Source: an uncultured Anaerolineae bacterium (GTDB lineage Bacteria; Chloroflexota; Anaerolineae; Promineifilales; Promineifilaceae). From it: a stretch of 64,000 nt of DNA. Numbering within the stretch: the stretch's first letter is position 1; each line of letters opens with the position of its first letter. The position numbers and the translations under genes are program-made. The stretch lies in NCBI GenBank assembly GCA_905479495.1, contig CAJQMR010000029.1:1-64000 (forward strand), in the 5' to 3' direction. This document shows positions 34,101-43,268 of the stretch, one piece after another. The notes beneath the pieces were generated by a model that worked only from the letters and a program-made list of their open reading frames with translations, had not been told where the DNA came from and ran no database searches.

Positions 34101-36244
34101 GTTTTTACCGCCAGCTAAAAAGCCAGCCAGAACTTACCCTGCCCTTGTTAGAGGCAAAATATAGCGCCACGCACGCTTCGCAAGATTTTCTTATCTACCT
34201 GGCCAGTCAGGCCCGCCAGCGAGGCGATTCATTGGTGAGCAGCCTGGCCGATGGTCTTTTTCTGCTGGCCGACCGACCACATGTGGGGTTGCCCATCATC
34301 AACGGTGCGCTGGGCGATGCCAAAAAGCAACAACCTGCCTGGCAGCAGCTAGAACGCTGGCAAATGGTTTTTAAGATGGGTCAGACGCTGCTGGAAGCGC
34401 CCACCATCACCGAGACCTCGTTGCTGCGGCCACAGTTGGTCCAACTGTTAGACTATTTGGAGCGGCAAGATCGTTGGTCGCCTGTTTTGGACGCCCTGCT
34501 GCCTATCCTGACCAATTTGCGCGACAGTGAACGTGTCGATCTACCAGAGGATCGGCTAGTTTATTTGAATGAAGCCAGCCATCTTCTCAGCGAACTTCAG
34601 CTGAATTTGCCGGAGTTTTCGGTGCGCATAGAAAAGACATTAGCCGAAGCGATTGTGCGCCGCTGGGCCGGGTTGGTCAGTGCGGCCAGCGAGGAACTAC
34701 GTGGCCAAGCGAATGTCATCATCAAGCTAAAAACAAAGCGTATCGTTTCCGGTGAGAAGGCAGAGGTGACGTTGGTTTTGCAAAATAACGGCCGTTCCCC
34801 GGCCGAAAATCTTATGGCTGTGCTCAATGACGATCCCGGCTACGTGGTGCAGAGCGGCCCGCAATACATCACCCTGCTGCCGCCAGGGCGCAGCCGCACG
34901 GTCAGCTTTACGCTCGAACCGCAAGTCACCGACCGCTTCCGCCTAGGCCTCACCGTCACCTACGACGACCGCAACCAGCGCAACCGGCAAATTGCCTTTG
35001 GCGACATGGTCAATTTGCTGCTGCCCACGCGTGACTTCAAACCGATTTTTAATCCTTACTTGCCCGGCACACCGCTGCGCAGCAAAAGCCGACTCTTTTA
35101 CGGCCGTGAACAGCTCTTTAGCTTCATCGCCGACAACGCTGGCGGCTGGTCACAGCGCAACGTACTCATTTTGATTGGCCAGCGGCGCACAGGCAAAACC
35201 TCTACGCTGCTGCGCTTAGGCCAACACCTGCCCGATGATTTGCTGCCAGTTTACATTGATTGCCAATCGCTGGGCGTCAGTCCCGGCATGGGTGCCCTGT
35301 TTCACGACATGGCCTGGCTTATCTCAGACGCGTTGGGGCTGCGTGATATCGAGATTGAAGTGCCGCCACCGGAAGTGTGGCAAACCGATCCCACCGGTGA
35401 ATTCCAGCGCCGCTTTATCCCTGAGGTAAAAGCGCTGCTGCCGCCAGACACCACGCTGCTGCTGGTGTTTGACGAATTTGAAGCATTTGAAAGTCTGGTA
35501 GAAGATGGCATCTTGCCCTCTACATTCTTCAGCTTTATGCGCCATTTGATGCAACATAGCGAGGGGCTAAGCTTTATTTTTGTGGGCACACGCCGCCTGG
35601 AAGAGATGAGCGCCGATTACTGGTCTGTGCTGTTTAACATTGCCCTGTACGAACGCATCACCTATCTGCCAGAAGAATCGGCTATCCAGCTCATAACCGA
35701 ACCCGTCGCCCCTGATTTAATTTATGACGATCTGGCATTAGACAAAATTTGGCGGGTGACGGCCGGCCATCCCTACTTTGTACAGCTTGTTTGCTACGCG
35801 CTGGTGAAGCGGGCCAATGCGGAACGCACGGGGTATGTCACTATTTCAGACGTCAACGCCACCCTGGATGAGATGCTTAGTTTAGGTGAGGTCCATTTTG
35901 CTTATCTGTGGCAGCGCTCAACACAGGCGGAGCGGGTGGTGCTAACGGCCGTTGCCCACATGAGCAGCGACGATTCCACTTTTCATCCTGAAGACATTAT
36001 GGATTTTCTGGAACCGTTTGGCATTCGGCTGCCTCCCACGGAAATTACGGCCGCTTTAAACAGGCTCGTCGAACGGGAAATCATGCGCGAAGTGACCGAC
36101 GGGGCTAATACGCTATACGAACTCAAGATTGGGCTGGTGGGGCTGTGGACAGCGCAGCACAAGAGTGTGAGCAAGCTGTACGCGGCTCAGGCAAATGGTA
36201 CGGCCGTTTCTGCCAAACCCACCCTCCCTACCAGACGTTCCTAA
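31196..36244 (+). CDS. giant transmembrane protein: extracellular FG-GAP/VCBS propeller, CARDB-like domain, cytoplasmic AAA/STAND ATPase
   Basis: A 1682-residue protein. An N-terminal signal segment precedes about 900 residues of beta-propeller with repeated calcium-loop motifs such as DMNQDGVDEFLVA, DHDGDGREELLVL, DLNGDGQEEVALGY and DINGDGRYELLLA. A membrane helix lies near 938-957 (TLTVIGLLLTAGAFLLVRQ). A helical region and a CARDB-like beta domain follow (near 1175-1275: KAEVTLVLQNNGRSPAENL). The ATPase has YGREQLF near 1301, the P-loop GQRRTGKT near 1329 and Walker B LLLVFDEFEAFE near 1421, then a winged-helix-like tail. It could sense something outside and use ATP inside. I know of no named family with this full order. 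Confidence 0.82.
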   Translation: MTRGNSQLAGFPKNGRFRWPCLLLLLLISLLFWQDNPTTLHAQSQTPAYWRHSASSRISHVINQDMNQDGVDEFLVAAENGRVELLNSIGNLQWSIPAGDVIQAINTLNLNDDPELEIALVANRSLTVLSMGGTELWSIPLNTISPPQELLAFSSTTGGQEWLARYNVQVSQLEPFDHDGDGREELLVLFSSGQLQLFDQEGQIIWSDNENSSPLLSTQVIMQVADLNGDGQEEVALGYFDPSLRFSVLRLIDGNRNDIWEQAQPISDVISALSVVPFGDEGELFLAVGSGGGQVNLLNYDRQREWWPRTLNKPITTLATGEFNGEPLLFVGTEVGVVVAYRSNGSRLWTRRLVPDANRPVVGLSTAKTSNEEADPLLAVLLGPQTGTDGPNDVLLLGPTNRSLATYEVVDANGLTRLLDINGDGRYELLLARFATLELLGLGVGTSKIAPEWGRSLDSKPGALLVVDFNKDGEDELVVGAQDGRLHYIDQQNRVDWLVTPGGHITDLALLENEDGQQQIVVIRNSTSIGPDNQERRQGWIDVRGIDGEQLWERAFDTNITSLLVENINDRGDPEIIVGTLDSQIFAFTATNTALWDRSLVAENEVGGPVTELLLIENLQTEQPLIIAASQNLLYAVQIRAPFLPSPIAVYDAPINAVFRLNQPGKELATRFLVFSNGQVSGLTWRGIQMPDWPIALEGNPILSIPANDIIEEAFEETTAESFLVATDEAQLIRLRIEDSKPNVLWRLIGLNNVTSLYWGDLTGDKLPEIAVGNSEGSEGHINLYSYQSDSIGEISLSSGIFAMAGMRSNGQQNANLIAVTENGLVQLFRATENRPPLLTNPQVEGQYSFGVSVTDVEGDEVAVRLEIYNPENGRWESQGTELVANGNDRRFWTVPNPPLTNNNILYRFHYDDSAYEGNLTPQTSPMAAINNGWLRPTTGTLTVIGLLLTAGAFLLVRQTQLPAARARRFYRQLKSQPELTLPLLEAKYSATHASQDFLIYLASQARQRGDSLVSSLADGLFLLADRPHVGLPIINGALGDAKKQQPAWQQLERWQMVFKMGQTLLEAPTITETSLLRPQLVQLLDYLERQDRWSPVLDALLPILTNLRDSERVDLPEDRLVYLNEASHLLSELQLNLPEFSVRIEKTLAEAIVRRWAGLVSAASEELRGQANVIIKLKTKRIVSGEKAEVTLVLQNNGRSPAENLMAVLNDDPGYVVQSGPQYITLLPPGRSRTVSFTLEPQVTDRFRLGLTVTYDDRNQRNRQIAFGDMVNLLLPTRDFKPIFNPYLPGTPLRSKSRLFYGREQLFSFIADNAGGWSQRNVLILIGQRRTGKTSTLLRLGQHLPDDLLPVYIDCQSLGVSPGMGALFHDMAWLISDALGLRDIEIEVPPPEVWQTDPTGEFQRRFIPEVKALLPPDTTLLLVFDEFEAFESLVEDGILPSTFFSFMRHLMQHSEGLSFIFVGTRRLEEMSADYWSVLFNIALYERITYLPEESAIQLITEPVAPDLIYDDLALDKIWRVTAGHPYFVQLVCYALVKRANAERTGYVTISDVNATLDEMLSLGEVHFAYLWQRSTQAERVVLTAVAHMSSDDSTFHPEDIMDFLEPFGIRLPPTEITAALNRLVEREIMREVTDGANTLYELKIGLVGLWTAQHKSVSKLYAAQANGTAVSAKPTLPTRRS

Positions 36245-36416
36245 GTACAAACAAATTTGTTTTGTCGGGTGAGGAGAAAGCATCCTCAGTGTGTCCTTGC
36301 TGAACCCATTCGCATTTGAGAATGCTCACTCCTCAGGGTTTGGTCAGGCAAACTTGAGTTTAATTCACAAACGATTTGAGCAATCATTTTCAACATTCAT
36401 GGGAGAGAAGTAGGTG

Positions 36417-37265
36417 ATGAGTGAATTTTTAGAGGGTCAGGTTGCTTTGGTGACAGGTGGGGCACAGGGCATTGGCTGGGCGATTGCTTTGGCGTTAGCC
36501 GATCATGGGGCACAGGTGTTTGTCTGTGATATTTCTGAGGAGCAACTGGCAAAAGCGGGGGCAGAAGCGGCCGTTTCTCCCTGGGCAGATCAGCTTCATT
36601 TTGCGCTGTGTGATGTGGCGGATCAAGCAGCGGTGGCCACGTGGGTAAAAGCAGTTTATGAGGAAAACAGCCGTATCGACATCTTGGTCAACAACGCCGT
36701 TTACGTTCGTTGGGAACCGGCTCAGGAATTGTCACTAGATGATGTAGAAAAGATGATGCAGGTGGGTTATCTGGGCATGATCCACGCCATTCAGGCGGTG
36801 CTGCCCCTCATGCAGCAGGCAGGCCGCGGCCATCTGGTCAATATGGGGTCATCAGCCGGGCGATTATATATTACGCCAACAATGGGGGGATACTGTGCCA
36901 TGAAAGCGGCCGTAGATGCCTACGTCCAAATTTTGCAGATGGAGCTGATCGACTCGCCCATTCATGTGATGCTGGTACGTCCAGCAGCCGTAGCAGGCAC
37001 CAACTTTTTCCGCCAGCAAGTCTCATCCACCAAGATGCCGCGCTTGGGGGACATTGTGCCATACATCACCCCGCCGCATGTGGCCAAGGCTGTTATTCGC
37101 GGGTTACGTCGTCGTCGGACTGTGGTGAATGTGCCGGGGTATTTGGGTGGACTGTTTACCCTGTTTGCCCTGGCCCCCCGCTTTGTGCGCTGGTTTATGG
37201 GGTTGGGCGGAAATGCCCGTTTGGATTACGGTGAGGCAAGCTGGCAATATCGTCCTCGTGAATAA
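36417..37265 (+). CDS. short-chain dehydrogenase/reductase (SDR)
   Basis: A 282-residue classical SDR. The cofactor loop is TGGAQGIGWAIALAL, with the NNA motif as VNNAVYVRWEP. The catalytic serine is in NMGSSAGRLYI and the catalytic pair in GGYCAMKAAVDAY (YxxxK). The aspartate in VFVCDIS at the end of beta-2 suggests NAD(H) preference. Substrates of such enzymes are alcohols, sugars, steroids or fatty intermediates and cannot be told here. The start is placed at ATG 36417, with GTG 36414 as an alternative. It converges with the histidine kinase gene, two bases apart. Confidence 0.88.
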   Translation: MSEFLEGQVALVTGGAQGIGWAIALALADHGAQVFVCDISEEQLAKAGAEAAVSPWADQLHFALCDVADQAAVATWVKAVYEENSRIDILVNNAVYVRWEPAQELSLDDVEKMMQVGYLGMIHAIQAVLPLMQQAGRGHLVNMGSSAGRLYITPTMGGYCAMKAAVDAYVQILQMELIDSPIHVMLVRPAAVAGTNFFRQQVSSTKMPRLGDIVPYITPPHVAKAVIRGLRRRRTVVNVPGYLGGLFTLFALAPRFVRWFMGLGGNARLDYGEASWQYRPRE

Positions 37266-37267
37266 AA

Positions 37268-40216
37268 TTACGGCGTTTGCCCCAAAGCAGAAGCAATAAT
37301 CTCAACCAATGCCTGAAAACGGTATGGTTTTTGAATAAAGGCGACTTCATGATTGTTGGCAAAATAGTTCAACGTTTCCTGTTCACTATAGCCAGAGGCA
37401 ATAACAATGTGCGCCTTTTGATCAATCTCTTTTAACCGGACGAAAACTTCATCCCCGCCCATGCCTGGCATTTTTAAATCAAGCAGCACCACATCAATTT
37501 CATCACGATGTTCCTGGAACAGCGCAATCGCTTGCTCGCCGTTGCTGGCCAGCATCACCTGCATCCCTCGGGCTGTTAACATATCTTCAGCCACGGCAAG
37601 AATCGTTTCTTGATCATCAACAATGAGCGCTGTGCCAGATAATGTTGTTTTGTGCGGCCGTTTTTGTACATGCTGGGCGGCTGGTCGATCTGAAGTTTTG
37701 AAGTAAACGGTGAATTGTGTGCCTTTGCCAAGATGGCTTTGCACCTGAACACCGCCGTGATGCGCCCGAATAATGCCTAAGGTTGCCGACAGCCCCAATC
37801 CGGTTCCAGTATCCTTTGTGGAAAAGAATGGATCAAAAATATGCGCCAGCTGTTTTGGATCAATGCCACAGCCATTGTCCGCGACAGATAAACACACATA
37901 GCTGCCTGGTTCCAAAATTGTGCCGCCAAGTAGATTTAAGCTTACTTCCTGAAGAGATTGCCGGGTCAGCTGACACTGTTGCGTTTGAATATGAATTTTC
38001 CCGCCGAATTTCCCAAAAGATTCGGCCGCATTAATAACCAGATTCATCAGGACTTGCTGGATTTGCCCACTGTCTGCTTCTACGGCCAGGATCTCTGGCT
38101 CTAAATCAAGCAAAATTTCAGCTTTATTTGGCAGGGCGGTTTCCAACAGGCTGATATTTTCCCGAATGAGCTGGTTGATATCAATGGCCTGCACTTCAAA
38201 AACGCCTTTCCCCGCATAAGCCAAAAGCTGGCGAGTGAGATCAGCTGCTTTACTGGCGGAAGAAACCACCTTGTGCAACTGTTCTTTAACCAGACTGTTT
38301 TCTTTGGTTTTTTCTAGTGCCAGGGTGGCATGACCTAAAATGCCGGTCAGCAGATTATTGAAATCGTGGGCCACGCCGCCAGCCAGCAAACCCAGGTTAT
38401 CCAGTTTTTGTGCTTCTAGAATCGCTTCTTCTGACTTTTTTCGTTCGGTAATATCGCGAATAACGCAGACAAATTCACCGCTGGCCAACGGCGTGATGGC
38501 CAGCTCTTGCAGATAACGGCCGTTGTCCGGTCGGCTAACAGATAGTTCACCGCGCCAAACGTTGTGTTCCAGGGCGATCGGAATGATGTTGTTGAGCAAC
38601 TTGTGGTGCTGGTCTACACTGTAGATCAAGGTACAGGGTTGCCCAATAATTTCTTGTGGGCTTTTGTATCCGTTAATCTGAGCATAAGCATTGTTGGCGT
38701 AGACAAACGTTTGTGACTGATCGAGGATAGCCATGCCTTCACTCGATGCTTCCAGTGCAGACAGCAGCTTACGAATCGACGCTTCAGCTTCTTTCTGCTC
38801 CGTCACGTCGCGCAGTATCAGGACCATCTCTTGATGATCGTGGCTAGGCACCAGGCGGATTTCAATATCAAATTTTTGAGCTGCCTGAATAAGTGTGGTT
38901 TCTACCAGATACAATTTGTCTGTATGCAGGGCTTGCTCAATTTGGCCAAGGAACGATTCATCGCCTAACGGCCGTAAATAAGCCAGCAGGTTCATACCAA
39001 TAGGATTGCCGTGTAGCGGCTGAAGCGGGGAGCTGGCAGGCAGTTTGGCGTCCAGAATATTTAGGTCGGTATCCACCCGCAGCAAGGTGTCTGGCACGGC
39101 ATCCATCAGGGCGCGGATGCGAGATTCACTGTGTTGTAGGCGTGTTTCTCGTTCGGAAACGGCCGTTCGCATTCGCCCAAAGGTATTAATAAGAATGGCG
39201 ATCTCGTTGATAATCCAATTGGATTGGGGCAAAGGGAGATCGGGCTTTCCTTCGCCAAACGCTTGCGCAGCCAATACCAGTTTGCGCATAGGGCGCGTCA
39301 TGCGGCCAGAAACAAGGATTGTAACTGCCAAGCCACCAAATACCGTAGCAACCAGTCCCAGGATAAGGCGATTGGTTGCTTGGGTAATCGGCATCAACAC
39401 GTCGCTTTCAGAGCGTTCTACAACAACCGTCCAGCCCAGGCTGTTAATTGGAGCATAACTGGCCACAAAACGATTGTCATCTCGACTGTAGCTTGTGGCA
39501 CCGGCTTGCTGGGGGGCACGGCCGTTTTCTGTAAAAATCCATCGGCTGAAATCTGTCCGAGCAGCGGCCTGGGCTGAGTCTGGATGCAGCAGCACCCGTC
39601 CCGTTTCATCAAGGACAAAGGCTGTGCCACTGTCGATATTGTTGAGAACGGCCGTTAAATTATTCAACGGTACGGGGCTGCCCAAAACCGAGATCAGGCT
39701 GCCAGTCTCATCAAAAATGGGCGTGTGTACGTGCAACAAAAGCGTGTCATTCAAGGGTGCGGGCGCAATGGCCCAGGCTTGCTGTTGGGTACGGAGCACT
39801 TGTTGGAAAGAGGGGACCTGCTCAACAGAGATCATTTCTTGCGGTTTGGCTATGATCTCAATTTGGCCATCAAGATTAATCAGCGCCAACTGACCATACT
39901 CAGGAAAATGGCTATTTAGCAGCTGCAACAGCTTCTCTTGGTTTTCTGGAATCTGGTTAACCATGCTGGGCAGCGCCGCACTTGCCTCGGCATCCTTGAG
40001 CAAGTCAATGACAAAGATGTCTATGCGCTCGGCAAAGTTTTGAGCAACGATGGTTAGCTCACGGTTTGTTTGCTCTTTTAACAAACGCCCTTCCAGAACG
40101 ATAAGCCAGGAGCCAACCAGCGTCAACGGCAAAATGCCAAGGATAATAACAAACATTAAAATGCGGTTGCGGGCCACATTGAGTCGAGTACGCCAAAAGT
40201 CGTAGAACATTTGCAT
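37268..40216 (-). CDS. hybrid sensor histidine kinase/response regulator with extracellular Cache, HAMP and PAS domains
   Basis: A 982-residue protein. The first membrane helix (residues 18-38) is followed by an extracellular Cache-type sensor (about 45-275), a second helix near 283-303, HAMP, then two or three PAS domains (about 360-600). The phosphoacceptor histidine is in GGVAHDFNNLLTGILGH near 615. The HATPase domain has LMNLVINAAES, VADNGCGID and GTGLGLSATLGIIRAHHGG. The C-terminal receiver carries VVLLDLKMPGMGGDEV with the phosphorylated aspartate near 912 and a lysine in FIQKPYR. The input ligand is unknown. No separate response regulator is adjacent, so the output is probably through a distant partner. 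Confidence 0.92.
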   Translation of the reverse strand: MQMFYDFWRTRLNVARNRILMFVIILGILPLTLVGSWLIVLEGRLLKEQTNRELTIVAQNFAERIDIFVIDLLKDAEASAALPSMVNQIPENQEKLLQLLNSHFPEYGQLALINLDGQIEIIAKPQEMISVEQVPSFQQVLRTQQQAWAIAPAPLNDTLLLHVHTPIFDETGSLISVLGSPVPLNNLTAVLNNIDSGTAFVLDETGRVLLHPDSAQAAARTDFSRWIFTENGRAPQQAGATSYSRDDNRFVASYAPINSLGWTVVVERSESDVLMPITQATNRLILGLVATVFGGLAVTILVSGRMTRPMRKLVLAAQAFGEGKPDLPLPQSNWIINEIAILINTFGRMRTAVSERETRLQHSESRIRALMDAVPDTLLRVDTDLNILDAKLPASSPLQPLHGNPIGMNLLAYLRPLGDESFLGQIEQALHTDKLYLVETTLIQAAQKFDIEIRLVPSHDHQEMVLILRDVTEQKEAEASIRKLLSALEASSEGMAILDQSQTFVYANNAYAQINGYKSPQEIIGQPCTLIYSVDQHHKLLNNIIPIALEHNVWRGELSVSRPDNGRYLQELAITPLASGEFVCVIRDITERKKSEEAILEAQKLDNLGLLAGGVAHDFNNLLTGILGHATLALEKTKENSLVKEQLHKVVSSASKAADLTRQLLAYAGKGVFEVQAIDINQLIRENISLLETALPNKAEILLDLEPEILAVEADSGQIQQVLMNLVINAAESFGKFGGKIHIQTQQCQLTRQSLQEVSLNLLGGTILEPGSYVCLSVADNGCGIDPKQLAHIFDPFFSTKDTGTGLGLSATLGIIRAHHGGVQVQSHLGKGTQFTVYFKTSDRPAAQHVQKRPHKTTLSGTALIVDDQETILAVAEDMLTARGMQVMLASNGEQAIALFQEHRDEIDVVLLDLKMPGMGGDEVFVRLKEIDQKAHIVIASGYSEQETLNYFANNHEVAFIQKPYRFQALVEIIASALGQTP

Positions 40217-40456
40217 GGTTTAGGTAGCTTGTTAAGTTAAGTAGGTGTGGTCAAAAAAATAGCTAATCTCAGAATCATAAAGACTATACCTTGCATTCGT
40301 TATAACATCTATAGGATAGGAGAAATTGATTATACGGGGATGCGCTCTTCATCGGAGACGCATGGCGTTTGAAAATGGCATTGACTGAGAAACAGTTGCT
40401 AGCCATTGCCCAAAAAGGCTACAATGAGGCCATCAATCATATGGGAGAGTACGATT

Positions 40457-40654
40457 ATGAATGTTCGTTGTAACTATTGCCGACAATCTTTTAACCTGAG
40501 TCGAGATTATCTGGTAGATGCGGTGACCAAGGCAACCGAAAAAAAGCAGAAATACCATACGGTGGAATGCATTAATTGCCGCAAAGCAATCAAGGTACCG
40601 GTAGCGCAAATGAAACGTTTTGCGCCAGAGGATTCTGCTGAGGATGAAAGTTAG
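40457..40654 (+). CDS. small zinc-ribbon protein
   Basis: A 65-residue protein starting at ATG 40457 behind GGGAGAG. It has two CxxC pairs, CNYC near residue 5 and CINC near 40, typical of a single zinc ribbon. Between them lies a charged helix (VTKATEKKQKYHTVE). The tail is acidic (APEDSAEDES). Such small ribbons bind nucleic acid or protein partners; the role is unknown. It converges with nadD, the two stops overlapping by four bases. Confidence 0.65.
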   Translation: MNVRCNYCRQSFNLSRDYLVDAVTKATEKKQKYHTVECINCRKAIKVPVAQMKRFAPEDSAEDES

Positions 40655-41274
40655 GGGTTAGCCGTTTTTTCGCGATACAGTTGATTTCGCTGAATATAAT
40701 CAGAAACGGCCGTTGGCACTAAATAATTTGGTTCATGCCCTTGCCGCACCCAGTTACGAATCGCGGTGGCCGAAATGGAGAGGGTAGGTCCGATTAATGT
40801 GTCAACGGCCGTTTTGCTGCCAGGAACGGCCGTTTCCAAATACGCCCAATCAATTTCTACCCCAGGGCGCAGCAGCACCCCCAGCCGACACTGCGCAATG
40901 AGCTGCTCTGGCTGATTCCAGGTTGGTAAATCTTGTAATGAGTCTCCACCGATGAGTAGCCAGAATTTGGCATTTGCATGTGCTTGGCACAGCAGTGGCA
41001 GCAAAGTTACTGTGCTGTGCGGCGGGGGTCGATCACAGTCAGTTGTATCTAGCACAAAGTTTGGCTTGTTTCGAATGGCCAGAGAGACCATTTGCAGGCG
41101 GTGGGAAACGGCCGTAATTTGCTGACCTATTTTGTGAACCGGCTCACCTACCGGTAAAAACAGCACCTGGTCCAGCTTCAACTGAACCCGGGCCAACTCC
41201 GCCAGCCACAAATGTCCCCAATGCGGCGGATCAAACGTGCCCCCCAGCAAACCAAGCCTAAGCGATCTATTCAC
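40651..41274 (-). CDS. nadD: nicotinate-nucleotide adenylyltransferase
   Basis: A 207-residue enzyme of NAD synthesis, joining nicotinate mononucleotide with ATP to give deamido-NAD. The nucleotidyltransferase signature GLLGGTFDPPHWGHLWLAE carries the HxGH motif. The C-terminal ISATAIRNWVRQG is the family's ISSTxIR-like motif. GTG 41274 is chosen as the start because it overlaps the obgE stop by eight bases and has GGAG close upstream; a longer ATG form would start at 41313. The overlap indicates translational coupling with obgE. The gene holds four ACGGCCGT sites. Confidence 0.92.
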   Translation of the reverse strand: MNRSLRLGLLGGTFDPPHWGHLWLAELARVQLKLDQVLFLPVGEPVHKIGQQITAVSHRLQMVSLAIRNKPNFVLDTTDCDRPPPHSTVTLLPLLCQAHANAKFWLLIGGDSLQDLPTWNQPEQLIAQCRLGVLLRPGVEIDWAYLETAVPGSKTAVDTLIGPTLSISATAIRNWVRQGHEPNYLVPTAVSDYIQRNQLYREKTANP

Positions 41275-42529
41275 CCCACTCCAGCTCTTCTTCGCCAATG
41301 TAGACCGGGTCACCCACGGCTACGCCAGCTTCCGTTAAAGCCTGCGAAATACCCATTGACTCCAAAATCTTCTGGAAGCGCAGCAGCGTTGAATCGAACT
41401 CAAAATAGGTCATAGCTGCCACCCGCTCAATTTGCTTACCACTTACACGCCAGCCCTCGCCTTCTCGCGCAATGGAAAACCCTTCATCGTTTTCAGCGCG
41501 GATCACGGCAATCTCATCCTCGTGGCGCGTTTTAGCTGCGGGCGCTTCGTCCAGCATGCGCCGCACGCGGAACAACATCTCTCGGACGTTATGCTGCGTC
41601 ACTGCCGAAATGGACATAAACGGGTAGCCTGCTTTTTTGATCTGTTCTTCGATCAGCGGCTCCCAGGCGATGGCATCGGGCAAATCCATTTTGTTAAGGA
41701 CAACAAGCTGCGGCCGTTTTTCCAGTGCAATGTCATACAAAGCCAGTTCCTGGTTAATCATCGCCCAATCTTCCAACGGCTCTTTGGCAGACCCATCTAG
41801 CAAATGAATCAGCACCCGCGTGCGTTCCACATGGCGCAAAAAATCATGCCCCAGGCCCACGCCACTGGCCGCTCCTTCAATGAGGCCAGGAATGTCGGCT
41901 ACCACAAAGGTTTCAAAATCCTCCAGTTCCACCACACCCAGGTTCGGTTGCAGTGTCGTGAATGGATAATTGGCTACCTTGGGGGTGGCCCCACTAATCA
42001 CCGAAAGCAGCGTCGATTTGCCTGCATTGGGCACACCAACAATACCCACATCGGCAATCAATTTAAGTTCGAGCGTAACCCATAGCTCTTCGCCCGGTTC
42101 GCCTCGTTCTGCAATGCGTGGTGCCTGGTTAACGCTGCTGGTAAAGTGGGTGTTGCCCCGGCCGCCCCGGCCGCCTTTCAACAGCGTAATCTCCTGATCT
42201 TCGGAAGTAATGTCCGCCAGGATAGCCCCACTCTCCGCGTCGCGAATAACGGTGCCGGCCGGAACTTCGACCCGCAGCGTTTCGCCACGCTTGCCATTGC
42301 GCCTTTGGGTGCCGCCATGCTTGCCATGATCAGCCTTAAAGTGTGCCTGGCGATTGAAGCGCATCAGGCTATTCAGGTGGCGATTGCCAGTGAAAACAAT
42401 GTCGCCACCATCGCCACCATCACCGCCATCCGGGCCACCGAAGGGCACGTGCTTTTCCCGACGGAAGCTCAACATACCGTCGCCACCGTTGCCACTACGA
42501 ATATAGATTTTGGCTTGATCAAAAAACAT
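41267..42529 (-). CDS. obgE: GTPase Obg/CgtA
   Basis: A 420-residue protein. The glycine-rich Obg fold is at the N-terminus (IRSGNGGDGMLSFRREKHVPFGGPDGGDGG). The G domain has GVPNAGKSTLL near 166, the switch region NYPFTTLQPNLGVV, DIPGLIEGA and the NKMD motif in VVLNKMDLPDA. The C-terminal OCT domain ends VAVGDPVYIGEEELEWGE. Obg is an essential GTPase in large-subunit ribosome assembly and stress control. The start ATG 42529 gives the canonical MFFDQAKI. nadD follows with an overlap, a common obg-nadD operon order. Confidence 0.95.
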   Translation of the reverse strand: MFFDQAKIYIRSGNGGDGMLSFRREKHVPFGGPDGGDGGDGGDIVFTGNRHLNSLMRFNRQAHFKADHGKHGGTQRRNGKRGETLRVEVPAGTVIRDAESGAILADITSEDQEITLLKGGRGGRGNTHFTSSVNQAPRIAERGEPGEELWVTLELKLIADVGIVGVPNAGKSTLLSVISGATPKVANYPFTTLQPNLGVVELEDFETFVVADIPGLIEGAASGVGLGHDFLRHVERTRVLIHLLDGSAKEPLEDWAMINQELALYDIALEKRPQLVVLNKMDLPDAIAWEPLIEEQIKKAGYPFMSISAVTQHNVREMLFRVRRMLDEAPAAKTRHEDEIAVIRAENDEGFSIAREGEGWRVSGKQIERVAAMTYFEFDSTLLRFQKILESMGISQALTEAGVAVGDPVYIGEEELEWGE

Positions 42530-42574
42530 AGTTATTCCCAAGATCTTTTGGACTTAAAGGGGTCTGACGTAAAA

Positions 42575-42609
42575 CGTGATGCGTGATCAAAAGCAGTTCA
42601 CGCATCACG
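42575..42609. repeat. hairpin of the GTGATGC family
   Basis: CGTGATGCGTGA and TCACGCATCACG form a perfect 12-base stem with an 11-base loop. The unit GTGATGC is also in the hairpin at 12333-12381. It lies in the gap between yceD and obgE, 35 bases after the yceD stop on the minus strand. No T-tract follows on either strand. Confidence 0.7.
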
Positions 42610-42643
42610 AGCTTATCAAGCCTCAAATATTCCGAAAGAGCTT

Positions 42644-43165
42644 TTAGTTATTAGATGAATCCAACAGCTTTTGCAAGGCACTCATACGCGGATCAATCGG
42701 GTCTGGCTCGCAGCCGCAATCAGCCTCGTTTAGATTTTGGCCACATTCCAGGCACAATCCCTGGCAGTCTGGGCGGCAAATAGGCTGGATGGGTGTTTCC
42801 AGCACAGTTAACTCGCGTACCAATGGAGCCAAATCGATAAAGCCATCATCCCCGAGAGCATATTCACCTTCCGGTGCTGTATGCGGCGGATAGTAGAATA
42901 AATCATCCAGCTTCAGGTTAATGGGGATTGTCGCTTTTTCCAAACAGCGCACGCACTCGCCAATGATGGTGCTGCTGAGCGTGCCACTCAGATAAACACC
43001 TTCGGAGGTGCGTGTGGCGGTAAATGTACCGGCCAGCGGGCTTAATGTTAAGTCCTCCACCTGAATGGTGGGGTAATTCAGTTCAATGGTCCGACTGGTG
43101 CCCAATGTGGCTTCTAAAAAAAAGCCGAAATTGAAGCGCAGTCGGGAAGGGCGTTTACTTGACAT
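42644..43165 (-). CDS. yceD: YceD/DUF177 family protein
   Basis: A 173-residue protein starting at ATG 43165 behind GGGAGGG. The family blocks are visible: GECVRCLEKATIPINL, the acidic DDGFIDLAPLVRELTVLETPIQPICRPDCQGLCLECGQNL, and PRMSALQKLL at the end. Paired cysteines (CVRC, CRPDC, CLEC, CGC) suggest zinc binding. The family is linked to 23S rRNA accumulation and is usually followed by rpmF (L32). Here rpmF is absent and obgE follows instead. Confidence 0.85.
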   Translation of the reverse strand: MSSKRPSRLRFNFGFFLEATLGTSRTIELNYPTIQVEDLTLSPLAGTFTATRTSEGVYLSGTLSSTIIGECVRCLEKATIPINLKLDDLFYYPPHTAPEGEYALGDDGFIDLAPLVRELTVLETPIQPICRPDCQGLCLECGQNLNEADCGCEPDPIDPRMSALQKLLDSSNN

Positions 43166-43268
43166 GAGGTCCCTCCCTTCGGATAAATTTAGAGGTGGAG
43201 TATAACATAGCCTGGCCGAAACAAGAAAAAGGCTCATCTATTTTTTAACAGATAACAGGAGTGTGACC

